Assembly: GCA_016712105.1 (NCBI GenBank)
Contig: JADJRU010000014.1
Location: 1 to 64,000 of the forward strand
Length of the DNA stretch: 64,000 bases
Origin: Ahniella sp.
GTDB lineage: Bacteria > Pseudomonadota > Gammaproteobacteria > Xanthomonadales > Ahniellaceae
Direction of reading: 5' to 3'
Made by a program: the position numbers and the translations under genes. Position 1 is the stretch's first letter. Every line of letters begins with the position of its first letter. Positions 54,069 to 63,616 of this stretch are shown in pieces. Below the pieces are notes generated by a model. The model was not told the DNA's origin. It saw nothing but the letters and a program-made list of their open reading frames with translations, and made no database searches.

Positions 54069-55478
54069 ATGTCCGGCAAGACCTTGTTCGAAAAAATCTG
54101 GCAAGCCCATGAAGTCGAAGCGGCCGAGGCTGGTCGTCCGGCGGTGTTGTACGTTGACTTGCACCTGATTCATGAAGTCACCTCGCCGCAGGCGTTTGAT
54201 GTGCTGCGCGCGCGGGGTATGGGCTTGCGACAGCCCGGTCGTACGGTGGCCACACTGGACCATTCAACGCCGACGACCCCCGCTGATGCCGAAGGTCGGC
54301 ATACCTATGCCGATGCCGCCACCGAAGCTCAGGTGCGACAGCTGCAAACCAACTGCGCCGAGTTTGGCGTGACCATTCATGGTTACGACTCGCCGAGTCG
54401 CGGCATTGTCCACGTGATGGCACCGGAACTCGGTTTGACGCAACCCGGCATGACGATCGTCTGCGGTGACTCACATACCAGTACCCATGGTGCGTTCGGG
54501 GCGCTGGCATTCGGCATCGGCACGACTGAAGTGGGCCACGTGTTCGCCACACAATGCCTGCTGCAGCAGAAGGCGAAGACGATGGCGATCGAGGTCGAAG
54601 GACGGCTGAAGCCGAATGTCGGCGCGAAGGATCTGATCCTGCACATCATCGGGCAACTGGGTGTTGCCGGCGGCACCGGCCACGTGGTCGAGTACCGCGG
54701 TGAGGCCATCCGTGCGCTGTCGATGGAAGCGCGCATGACGGTCTGCAACATGTCGATTGAAATGGGCGCTCGTGCCGGTTTGATTGCACCCGATGAACAG
54801 ACATTCGCCTGGCTGAAGGGTCGTCCGAATGCACCGCAGGGTGCGGACTGGAACCAGGCTGTCGCGCGTTGGAAGCAGTTCACGACCGACTCCGATGCGC
54901 AGTTCGATCGCGTCGTCACGATCGATGCCTCGGCAGTCGAACCCAGCGTGACCTGGGGCACCGATCCGGGCAAGGTCGTGGCGATCAGTGGTCGTTTGCC
55001 CGAAGTGGCTGACGAAGGCGTACGCAAGGCGCTGGCCTACATGAAGCTCGAAGCCGGCCAGGCGATTCATGGTGTGCCGGTTGATGTGGTGTTCCTCGGC
55101 AGTTGCACGAACTCGCGATTGCCGGATCTGCAGGAGGCGGCGGCGGTGCTGCGCGGCCTGCGTGTCCATCCGAAGGTTCGGATGTTGGTGGTGCCCGGTT
55201 CCGAAGCGGTCAAGCGTGATGCCGAAGCAATCGGATTACATGAAGTGTTCATTGCCGCGGGTGCAGAGTGGCGCGAGCCCGGTTGTTCGATGTGTCTCGG
55301 CATGAACGGTGACATCGCGAAACCCGGTGAACTCGTGGTCAGCACCAGCAATCGAAATTTCGAGGGCCGGCAAGGCAAAGGTGTTCGCACGGTTCTGGCG
55401 AGTCCCGCCACCGCTGCAGCGGCCGCGGTCGCCGGCGTGATCGTCGATCCGCGTTCATTCCAGGAGGCCGCAGCATGA
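54069..55478 (+). CDS. leuC: 3-isopropylmalate dehydratase, large subunit
   Basis: Aconitase-family [4Fe-4S] isomerase of leucine synthesis. GDSHTSTHGAFGALAFGIGTTE is the substrate and cluster region. Cluster cysteines are in GSCTNSR and CSMCLGMNGD. The frame is intact at 469 residues from ATG 54069 and overlaps the leuD start by four bases (ATGA). It forms the heterodimer with leuD. Confidence 0.96.
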   Translation: MSGKTLFEKIWQAHEVEAAEAGRPAVLYVDLHLIHEVTSPQAFDVLRARGMGLRQPGRTVATLDHSTPTTPADAEGRHTYADAATEAQVRQLQTNCAEFGVTIHGYDSPSRGIVHVMAPELGLTQPGMTIVCGDSHTSTHGAFGALAFGIGTTEVGHVFATQCLLQQKAKTMAIEVEGRLKPNVGAKDLILHIIGQLGVAGGTGHVVEYRGEAIRALSMEARMTVCNMSIEMGARAGLIAPDEQTFAWLKGRPNAPQGADWNQAVARWKQFTTDSDAQFDRVVTIDASAVEPSVTWGTDPGKVVAISGRLPEVADEGVRKALAYMKLEAGQAIHGVPVDVVFLGSCTNSRLPDLQEAAAVLRGLRVHPKVRMLVVPGSEAVKRDAEAIGLHEVFIAAGAEWREPGCSMCLGMNGDIAKPGELVVSTSNRNFEGRQGKGVRTVLASPATAAAAAVAGVIVDPRSFQEAAA

Positions 55479-56047
55479 ATCCGTTGACCCACATCACCGC
55501 GCGCGCAACGGTGCTCGATATCGCAAACATCGATACGGACCAGATCATCCCGGCGCGCTTTCTGACCACGACCACGCGGATTGGCTTGGGCAAACACGCG
55601 TTCAACGATTGGCGATACCGCGCCGACGGATCACCCGATCCGAACTTCGTGCTGAATCAAGGTGAAGCGGGCGATCGTGTACTGCTGGCCGGGGACAACT
55701 TTGGTTGCGGTTCGTCCCGTGAACACGCGCCCTGGGCGCTGCTGGATGCGGGCATCCGCGCGGTGATCAGTACGCGCATTGCCGATATTTTCCGAAACAA
55801 CGCCTTGAAGAACGGTCTGCTGGCTATTGTCGTGAGTCCGGAGCAATGGGCATCGCTGCATGCACAAAGTGGAGCCGCGTGGGTGATCGATCTTCGCGCC
55901 GAAACCATTCAGGCCGGCGCGGTGATCGTGCCGTTCAAGATCGATGCGTTTGCACGTGCCTGTCTGCTCGAAGGGGTGGATGAACTCGGTTATCTGTTGA
56001 AGCGTACGGATCTGATTGATCGGTTTGAGCAAGGGAGGGCTGCATGA
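55475..56047 (+). CDS. leuD: 3-isopropylmalate dehydratase, small subunit
   Basis: Small aconitase-swivel subunit. NIDTDQIIPARFLTTT near the N-terminus and FGCGSSREHAPWAL are the conserved segments, and IRAVISTRIADIFRNNALKNGLL follows. At 190 residues it is within the normal range. The stop overlaps the leuB start (ATGA). Confidence 0.95.
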   Translation: MNPLTHITARATVLDIANIDTDQIIPARFLTTTTRIGLGKHAFNDWRYRADGSPDPNFVLNQGEAGDRVLLAGDNFGCGSSREHAPWALLDAGIRAVISTRIADIFRNNALKNGLLAIVVSPEQWASLHAQSGAAWVIDLRAETIQAGAVIVPFKIDAFARACLLEGVDELGYLLKRTDLIDRFEQGRAA

Positions 56048-56847
56048 GCCGTCGGATCGTGGTGGTGGGTGGGGACGGGAGTGGTCCTGAAGTGACGTCT
56101 GCAGCAGTGTCGGTGTTAAAAGCGGTCGACCAGCGCTTTGGCCTGGGTCTGACTTTTGCGGAACATGCGTTTGGTGGTGCGGCGATCGACGCACACGGCG
56201 AGCCTTTGCCTGCGACGACGCTGGAAGCTTGTCGGGGGGCTGATGCAATTCTGCTCGGTGCCGTGGGTGGACCGAAGTGGGCCAAGGTAGCGGTCGACAT
56301 CCGCCCGGAGGCAGGATTGCTCGGCTTGCGCCAGGCTTTGTCGCTGTATGCGAACGTGCGACCGCTGAAAGTGCACGACGCGTTGCTGGATGCGTCGCCG
56401 TTGAAGCGCGAACGGATCCAGGGCACCGATCTCGTGGTCGTCCGTGAACTGACCGGCGGCATTTACTTCGGTCGCAAGCAGCGTGACGGTGATGCTGCCA
56501 TCGACGAGTGTCGATATACGGTCGCGGAAATCGAGCGGGTGACCCGGCAGGCGGCGAAACTTGCCCGTTTGCGTCGAGGCCGACTGACGTCGGTCGACAA
56601 GGCCAATGTGCTGGAAACCTCAAGGCTGTGGCGCGAAACCGTCACGCGCGTGATGGCCACTGAATTCCCGGATGTCGAAGTCGAGCATCTGCTGGTTGAC
56701 GCCATGGCGATGTACCTGGTCAGCAAACCTCGCGAGTTCGATGTGATCGTCACCGAGAATCTGTTCGGGGACGTGCTCACTGACGAAGCTGCGGCCATTG
56801 CCGGTTCATTGGGCGTCATGCCATCCAGTTCGCCAGGGAGGCTCTGA
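56044..56847 (+). CDS. leuB: 3-isopropylmalate dehydrogenase, truncated at its 3' end
   Basis: NAD-dependent oxidative decarboxylase of leucine synthesis. VGGDGSGPEV, DLVVVRELTGGIYFG and ENLFGDVLTDEAAAIAGSLG are all correct, so the first ~255 residues are a good LeuB. After LGVMPSSS the sequence becomes PGRL and a stop, inside the left end of a hairpin-rich repeat. The last ~100 residues (the HGSAPDIAGQ region) are missing and do not resume after the element. Either the gene is disrupted or the assembly joined two repeat copies wrongly. Confidence 0.87.
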   Translation: MSRRIVVVGGDGSGPEVTSAAVSVLKAVDQRFGLGLTFAEHAFGGAAIDAHGEPLPATTLEACRGADAILLGAVGGPKWAKVAVDIRPEAGLLGLRQALSLYANVRPLKVHDALLDASPLKRERIQGTDLVVVRELTGGIYFGRKQRDGDAAIDECRYTVAEIERVTRQAAKLARLRRGRLTSVDKANVLETSRLWRETVTRVMATEFPDVEVEHLLVDAMAMYLVSKPREFDVIVTENLFGDVLTDEAAAIAGSLGVMPSSSPGRL

Positions 56848-56990
56848 ACAAGTCCATCCTGGACTTCTTCAGAGGCGGCAAGTCCGGCACAGGTCCGGAC
56901 TTGCCTCACGCCAATCAACGACTTGCGTCGTTGATTGCGGCGGTGCATCCCTGCACCGCAGGAACCTCTGAACTTGTTCAGAGGTTCCCT
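56835..56990. mobile_element. MITE-like element made of five hairpins, inserted in leuB
   Basis: Terminal inverted repeats of 18 bp (AGGGAGGCTCTGAACAAG at 56835; its partner reads AGGGAACCTCTGAACAAG on the other strand, ending at 56990) match at 16 positions. Between and including them are five hairpins in a row: 56842-56874, 56877-56905, 56912-56937, 56940-56959 and 56961-56988, four of them with perfect arms of 8-12 bp. There is no coding capacity, and no obvious target duplication flanks it. A related hairpin follows the antitoxin at 14742-14769. Confidence 0.65.
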
Positions 56991-57139
56991 AGCGATTCGC
57001 CGATATGCTGCAATGGAAATCGCGGACGGCGGGTGCATCGTCGCCGGGGTGAAATTTCGTGCCCCGCGCTTTTTTCGGTGAGCAAAAGTTTCCTCATGCT
57101 GGCAGACTCGGTCGACCTATCAGAGCTTCGGGGTGACCG

Positions 57140-60100
57140 ATGAATGCCATGAACCGTCTGCTCCCGGGAGCGTTGGTTGCCCTTGTATCGCTCGCGGCGT
57201 GCACCAGCACCCAGGACCGCTCAGCGCCGCCGTCGGATGTGCTCACCAAGACACAGGGCAAGCGTTACGACCAGCCCGGCGAGGCCAACGAATTCTTCGC
57301 GCGCAGGCGTCTGGCGCCGGGCATGCGGGAGATCCCGGTCGAACGTCTGCTCAGCGGCTACGAACAGATGAAGCGCATGGAACAGTACTCCTCGGCTACG
57401 GGGCAGCACTTTCGAGCGCACTGGACGCGTATTCCCGGGCACCCGATGCAGTGCTGGCAGCCTGGTCGGAACTCGGCCCCGGCAACGTCGGCGGACGCAC
57501 CCGCGCCATCGTGATTGATCCTGCGACACCGGCCACGATGTACGCAGGAGGTGTCGGCGGCGGCGTCTGGAAAACCACGAATGCCGGCGCAAGCTGGACG
57601 CCGATCGGCGACACCATGTCCAACATTGCCGTCGTGTCTCTGGCGATGGACCCGACGAACCCAGCTGTCCTGTATGCCGGTACCGGTGAGGGCAGCTTCA
57701 ATATCGACGCCATTCGTGGCGCGGGCATCTTCAAGTCGACCGACGCTGGCGCCACCTGGACACAACTTGCGGCCACGACGGGAAGCAACTTTCATTACGT
57801 CAACGATCTGATCGTGGCGCCCTCCAACAATCAGATCGTGGTCGCTGCCACCAACACCGGCATCTTCGTGAGCACTAATGGTGGAACCAGTTTCACCCAG
57901 CGCTCGACGGAAATTCGTTGTCTCGATCTTTCGGTGACGACGATCACCGGCACCGATACCTGGCTTGCCGGCTGCGGCAACTTCTCGCAGGGCAAAGTCT
58001 TGCGCAGTACGGACACATTGACCTGGCCCCAGACCCTCGGCGCGGACGCGCTCGACGTTGGCGCTATGGGCCGAACGGCCGTTGCGATTCGTGGCACGCG
58101 GGCGTACGCGATCAGCACCAGTCGGGTGCCGGGATTCAATCGCGATGGCGTGGGGGGTGGTGATTACCAGGACCAACTGCACGCCTTCTTCCGTTCTGAC
58201 GACGGCGGCCAGACCTGGGCGGCAACGGTCCGCAACAGCGATCCCCACCACGGCAACACCATGTTGCTCTCCGGTTATTTCACCTGCTCGGCACTGGGTC
58301 TGGGCATCGGTCAGGGCTGGTACGACATTGCCGTCTCAATCGATCCCGCCGACAGCAACTACGTATGGGTTGGCGGCGTGAACATGTTCCGCTCGGCGGA
58401 TGGCGGCTTCAATTGGGGTCGTGCCGACAATATCCATCCCGACCATCACTTGGTCCTGTTTCATCCGCAGTACGACGGCGTCACCAACCAGACGATTTAC
58501 AACGGCCAGGATGGTGGTATCTACCGCACCGTGAACGGGCGCGCGGCAGTCGCCATGTTGCCGGCAACGACCGGCAGTGCCTGTACACCGGCCAACCCGG
58601 TAGTGACCTGGAGTCCGCTCAACAACGGTTATGCCGTGACCCAGTTCTACCATGGCACTGCCTACCCCAATGGAACCACCTATTTTGGAGGCACTCAGGA
58701 CAACGGCATCAACCGTGGCACCGACGCATCCGGGGCGAACGCCTGGTCGTATCTGACCTGCGGTGATGGCGGCTATACCGCTGTCGATCCGTCGAACACG
58801 AATCTGCTTTACGCGGGTTGCCAGAACGTCGACATCCGACGAAGCACCAATGGCGGTACCTCGTTCGTGAATGGTGATGGCGGGATCAGTTCTGCGGAAG
58901 GCAGTGTCTTCATTCCGCCATTTGCCATGGATCCGAACAACAGCCAGCGACTCTGGTTCGGCGGAACCCGCGCCTGGCGCTCCGACGATGCCGCAGTCAG
59001 TTGGGTGGGTGCATCGACGCCGCTGAACTCCGGCAGCGATCAAGTCACTGCAATCGCCGTGGCAACCGGCAACAGCAATCTGGTGCTGATGGCCGGCAAC
59101 GCCGGTTCGAGCCGCATCCATCGCACCACTTCGGCCACGACGGCCACTTCGGCGACTGCCTGGACTTCGGTTGCGGTCAATGGTTATGTCGCCGCGCTGG
59201 CCTTTGCGCCGAGTGACAGCAACATTGCCTATGCGGCAATCTCGACTTTTGGCGTGCCACATGTGCTCAAGAGCATCGACGGTGGCAGCACCTGGAACAA
59301 CGCCAGCGGCGCGCTGCCGGACGTGCCTGCGCTCGCTGTCGTAGTCCATCCGACTGATCCCAATCGGGTCTGGGTGGGAACCGACATCGGTGTTTTTGTC
59401 ACGCTCAACGGTGGCAGCAACTGGGCCGCGGAACTGACGAGCTTCCCCAACGTGTCGACCGAATGGCTGCAGATCATCGGCACCGGCAATAGTGCGCAAC
59501 TGTTCGCATTCACGCACGGCCGTGGCGCGTTCAAACTCAGTCTCGCTGCAGGGCCGGGCACGCTCGGGTTTGCGCAGTCGGCGCAGAATGCCGGCGAAGG
59601 CACTACCGCGCAGATTCTCGTGAACCGTACCGGTGGCAGTGATGGCGCCGTCGCAGTCAGCTACCAGACCAACAACGGCTCGGCGAGCGCGCCGGGCGAC
59701 TACACCACCACCACGGGCACGCTCAATTGGGCCGCTGGTGACGCCGCCGCAAAGACCATTTCGGTGCCGATCATTTCCGATGGCGTCACAGATGCCGGCG
59801 AAACCTTCACGGTCACCTTGAGTGCACCAACCAATGGCGCCACGCTTGGCACGAGCACGCATACGGTGACGATCCTTGATCCGGAAGTGTTTCCGGCCAA
59901 CTGCGCCATACCGGCAGGTTTCACGACACAGGGTGATGGCAGCGTCGCCTGGGTAGTGGCCACCGACAGTGTGCAGGAAGGTGCCTGCAGTCTGCGATCA
60001 CCGACCGGGATGGGCAACAGCACCAACGCCCGCATTCAGACCTCGGGCACTTTCAGCGCCGGCAATATCACCTTTTTCAGCCGCGTTTCTTCGGAAGCGG

Positions 60101-60891
60101 GCTGGGATTGTTTCCGCTTCCTGATCGATGGCGTGCGCCAGAACATCGGCAACAGCTGCGGCAACATCACCGGACTGGGCATTTCCGGCGAGTCCGCCTG
60201 GCAGCAGCATACGGTCGCCATCACTGCGGGCGCGCATACGGTGACCTGGTCGTACGAGAAGGACACCACTGATTCAGGTGGTTCGGATGCCGCCTGGATC
60301 GATCTGGTCTCCCTGCCTCTTGCGCCGGTGAATACGCCGCCGGTCTTTACGAGCCTGGCACCCTCAGGCGGCACGTTCGGTGTTCCTTACACCCATACCT
60401 TTACGGCGAGCGGCTCGCCGGCGCCGACGTTTGCGTTGCAGTCAGGCAGTTTTCCGACCAGCGTGACGCTGAGCGGTGCCGTCCTCTCAGGCACGCCGAC
60501 CCAGGCCGGTACGTTTACCGGGAGCGTGCGCGCCAGCAATACGGCGGGCAATGTCGATCAGGCGTTCAGCATCACCATTGCTGCGGTAGCGCCCGGCGCG
60601 CCCACACTCAACACGCTGGCAGCGGGCAATGGATCGGCAACTGCCGGTTTCAGTGCGCCGGCCAGCGATGGTGGTGCAGGCGTGATCGACTACACAGTCA
60701 GCTGTACGCCCGGACCTGTGACCGGCACCGGAGCCACCAGCCCGATCGTCGTCACCGGGCTCAGCAATGGAACGCCATATAGTTGCTCGGTGCGCGCGCG
60801 CAACAGCGTGGGCCTCGGCGCGGCTTCCAATACATTGAACGTCACGCCGACGTCGCCGCTCGATCAGATCTTTGCGAACGGCTTCGAGTAA
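57140..60891 (+). CDS. Large secreted sortilin/BNR-repeat protein with Calx-beta, Ig-like and FnIII domains (one frameshift)
   Basis: The true start is ATG 57140, with a lipobox LAACTST, giving an exported lipoprotein. The frame shifts near 57402 into ALDAYSRAPDAVLAAWSELG and then stays open to 60891. A VPS10/BNR-type propeller follows with ASP-box-like repeats (VWKTTNAGASWTPIG, IFKSTDAGATWTQLA, FRSDDGGQTWAA). Then come a Calx-beta domain (GEGTTAQILVNRTGGS), a jelly-roll-like insert, an Ig-like domain (GSPAPTFALQSG) and a fibronectin III-like domain. It ends LDQIFANGFE. Probably cell-surface; ligand unknown. Confidence 0.75.
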
Positions 60892-60909
60892 GGGCGAGCG
60901 CAAGGTCGA

Positions 60910-60970
60910 CGTGCTTGCCTAAACCCCTCCCAACCCTCCCCGGACATCGGGGAGGGCTTGCACGGATTGG
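60910..60970 (+). repeat. Dispersed CCCTCCCCG hairpin cassette, copy 3
   Basis: GTGCTTGCCTAAACCCCTCC is followed by the hairpin CCCTCCCCG-GACAT-CGGGGAGGG (60934-60956) and GGCTTGCACGGATTGG. It is nearly identical to the block at 11215-11279 and lies 19 bp after the stop of the large secreted protein. The remaining 160 bp up to the transporter gene hold no recognisable feature. Confidence 0.75.
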
Positions 60971-61132
60971 ATGTTGCCTGAACCGTACAATCTGGCCCCC
61001 GATAGGCAAACATCGCGGCATCCGCTGCGATGGGGTTCCAGTCTTGCCTATGTGCGACACAACACCGACAGCAAAGCCGAAGGTGCATAGGGTGTCAGCC
61101 TGAAGGCGCGAGGTCGCGCGGACTGATGGAAC

Positions 61133-62233
61133 ATGGCCGAGCCACTGGAACTGGAAGAGCTGGACGTCAAAGCCGAGCATCCGACCCGGAACCGGCTGCT
61201 TGCGGCAATGCTGACGCTGATGGTGCTCTACACCTGCGCCTTGGCATCGTCCATCATCGTGCCCATGCTGCTGGCCTTGCTGATCAGCCTGATGCTGGCG
61301 CCAGCGGTGAGGTTCCTGTGCGGCTGGCACTTGCCACGGGTGGTCGCCACCTTGTTGGTGCTGATCATGGTGGCAGTCGTGGTGCTGGGTCTGTTGGCGG
61401 CGATGATCGATCCGGCGCGCGAATGGATCTCGGGTGCACCCAAGGCGATTGATCGCCTGGAGTTGGCACTTCGGGAGTTGGGTCGCCCTCTGGCGGCTGC
61501 CGCGAAGGCCACCGAAGAACTGGCCGCGCTGACCACCAGCGTGGGCGGTGCGCGTTCACAACGGGTCATGGAAGTCGGATCCGGACACATGGCGCAGATG
61601 TTGAGTTTTGCACCGGCGGTTGCGACATCCTTCGGCGTGACCTTGTTGTTGACGTTCGTGTTCCTGTTGCATGGGGATGGTTTGTTGCGGAAATTCGTGG
61701 CGTTGGCACCGGAACTGCGCTTCAAGAAGGACATCGTTCAGGCCTCGCGTGATGTGCAGCATGAGTTGTCCGTGTACATGCTGACCATTACGACGATCAA
61801 CGCCGTGCTCGGTCTATGTGTGGCCGGCTGCCTGTGGTGGATGGGCGTCGAGCACCCCTTGCTCTGGGGCGGCGTGGCGGCGATCCTCAACTATGCCCCT
61901 TATGCCGGCCCGGCGCTGGTGACGATCGCGTTGACCGTGGTCGGTTTTTCCACGTTCGATACACCGCTTGCCGCGTTCAGCGTGCCCGGAATGTTCCTGA
62001 TATTGAACACGATCGAGGGCGAACTTTTGATGCCCATGGTCGTTGGCCGTCGTCTGGCGCTGGATCCGGTCGTGGTGTTCCTGGCACTGGTCACGCTCGG
62101 TTGGTTGTGGGGCATGGCGGGCCTGCTGCTGGCCTTGCCACTCCTCACCTGTGTGCGGATCGTCGCGGATCGTGTCCCGTCCTGGGCGCCGCTGGCGAAA
62201 TTGCTGGGTGCCGGATTCGCTGTTCGTCAGTAA
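61133..62233 (+). CDS. AI-2E family (PerM-type) membrane transporter
   Basis: A 366-residue polytopic protein with about seven or eight hydrophobic helices, including a paired N-terminal set (MLTLMVLYTCALASSIIVPM, then VVATLLVLIMVAVVVLGLLA). Near the end, FLILNTIEGELLMPMVVGRRLALDPVVVF is the family signature of UPF0118/AI-2E exporters. The substrate is not defined by sequence; members export autoinducer 2, sodium or other solutes. The start at ATG 61133 is the first in frame. Confidence 0.87.
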   Translation: MAEPLELEELDVKAEHPTRNRLLAAMLTLMVLYTCALASSIIVPMLLALLISLMLAPAVRFLCGWHLPRVVATLLVLIMVAVVVLGLLAAMIDPAREWISGAPKAIDRLELALRELGRPLAAAAKATEELAALTTSVGGARSQRVMEVGSGHMAQMLSFAPAVATSFGVTLLLTFVFLLHGDGLLRKFVALAPELRFKKDIVQASRDVQHELSVYMLTITTINAVLGLCVAGCLWWMGVEHPLLWGGVAAILNYAPYAGPALVTIALTVVGFSTFDTPLAAFSVPGMFLILNTIEGELLMPMVVGRRLALDPVVVFLALVTLGWLWGMAGLLLALPLLTCVRIVADRVPSWAPLAKLLGAGFAVRQ

Positions 62234-62330
62234 TGGATTCGTCATCGGCTGGGTGTCGTGCCGCACCGAACTCCGATGGCGATCTAAGCGACGCTGGCGA
62301 CTTGCGACATTCGAACCTACGGAGCATTTC

Positions 62331-62879
62331 ATGAGCGCCAATATCGTCCTCACCGACGTCAAGACCCTGCGCAAGCAGGCACGCCAACACATCGAGGAAG
62401 GCGCGGTAACGGCGGGTTACGCCGCCGATCGAACCGAGGTGCTGACTCAGCTCAACAATGCGTTGGCCACCGAAATCGTCTGTGTGCTGCGGTACCGTCG
62501 CCACCACTTCATGGCCCGAGGAATTCATGCCAAGAGCACGGCCGACGAGTTCCTGGTCCACTCCAATGAAGAGCAAGGGCACGCGGACCGGCTCGCCGAA
62601 CGAATCGTGCAACTCGGCGGCGAGCCGGATTTCTCACCGGATAGCCTTTCCGGTCGGAGCCATGCCGAATACCGGGCGGGTGAATCACTTGTCGACATGA
62701 TCAAGGAAAACCTCGTGGCGGAGCGAATCGCCATCGACAGCTACCGTCAGCTCATTCAGTACCTCGGCGACCAGGACCCGACCACCAGCCAGTTGCTGAA
62801 GGAAATTCTGGCCGTGGAAGAAGAACATGCCGACGAGTTGGCGGATCTGCTGGCCGGGATGCCGATCGCGCGGGCGTGA
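62331..62879 (+). CDS. Ferritin-like (bacterioferritin-type) protein
   Basis: A 182-residue four-helix-bundle protein. Helix residues E(IVCVLRYRRHHF), EEQGHADRLAERI and the later EEEHADELADLL form the di-iron E...ExxH pattern of ferritin-like proteins. The ATG at 62331 is preceded by ACGGAGC, a fair ribosome site. Iron storage or oxidative-stress protection is plausible. Haem binding, as in true bacterioferritin, is not evident. A GC-rich inverted repeat (around 62897-62940) after the stop may terminate transcription. Confidence 0.8.
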   Translation: MSANIVLTDVKTLRKQARQHIEEGAVTAGYAADRTEVLTQLNNALATEIVCVLRYRRHHFMARGIHAKSTADEFLVHSNEEQGHADRLAERIVQLGGEPDFSPDSLSGRSHAEYRAGESLVDMIKENLVAERIAIDSYRQLIQYLGDQDPTTSQLLKEILAVEEEHADELADLLAGMPIARA

Positions 62880-63034
62880 GCGACTTGTCGTCGCCCGGAC
62901 CGGGAATCCTTGACGAAAGTCGGCGATTCCCCGGCCCAAGCCGAGTGGGTCCGTCAGCCATATGTCCATCCCGATCTTGACAAGACATCCCAAGACCGCG
63001 AGCCTGCCCGTTTTAACGGTAGCGGCACGCCACG

Positions 63035-63616
63035 ATGCTCCTGATGATCGACAATTACGACAGCTTCACCTACAACCTCGTCCAGTATCTGGGTGAGTTG
63101 GGTGAGGACGTGCGGGTGTACCGCAATGATGCGCTCAGTGTTGATGAGGTCGCGGCGCTGGCGCCCGACCGGATCGTCATTTCGCCGGGGCCTTGTACGC
63201 CGAATGAAGCAGGTATTTCACTCGAGCTGATCGAGCGGCTGGGCAGCCGGTTCCCGATCCTGGGCGTGTGTCTGGGTCACCAGAGTATCGGCCAGGCGTT
63301 TGGCGGGCGAGTGATCCGGGCGAAGCAGATCATGCATGGCAAGACCTCCATGATTCATCACCACAATGTCGGGGTGTTCTCGAATCTGCCGCAGCCTTTT
63401 GAGGCCACGCGGTATCACTCTCTGGTGGTGGAACAGTCCAGTCTTCCGGATTGTCTCGAAGTGACAGCCTGGACGCAGAACGACGACGGCAGCATCGACG
63501 AGATCATGGGCCTGAGGCACAAGACCTTGCCGGTGCAGGGTGTGCAGTTCCACCCGGAGTCGATCCTCACGCGATCGGGTCTGGATCTGCTCGGCAACTT
63601 CGTGCGGGGTGCCTGA
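63035..63616 (+). CDS. trpG: Anthranilate synthase component II, glutamine amidotransferase
   Basis: Class I glutaminase supplying ammonia to TrpE. IDNYDSFTYNLVQYL is the family start, GVCLGHQSIGQAFGG holds the catalytic Cys, and VQFHPESIL the catalytic His-Glu. It is 193 residues, intact. trpE is not adjacent upstream. The stop overlaps the trpD start by one base. The same subunit may also serve PabB, as in many bacteria. Confidence 0.95.
   Translation: MLLMIDNYDSFTYNLVQYLGELGEDVRVYRNDALSVDEVAALAPDRIVISPGPCTPNEAGISLELIERLGSRFPILGVCLGHQSIGQAFGGRVIRAKQIMHGKTSMIHHHNVGVFSNLPQPFEATRYHSLVVEQSSLPDCLEVTAWTQNDDGSIDEIMGLRHKTLPVQGVQFHPESILTRSGLDLLGNFVRGA

Noticed and set aside
56848..57000. CRISPR or tRNA-like cluster from the string of hairpins
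   Set aside because: The hairpins differ from one another, no spacer periodicity exists and no cloverleaf can be drawn; terminal inverted repeats fit a MITE better.
62940..63034. Trp leader attenuator before trpG
   Set aside because: A TTGACA (62977-62982) is present, but there is no short frame with Trp codons and no terminator before the trpG start.
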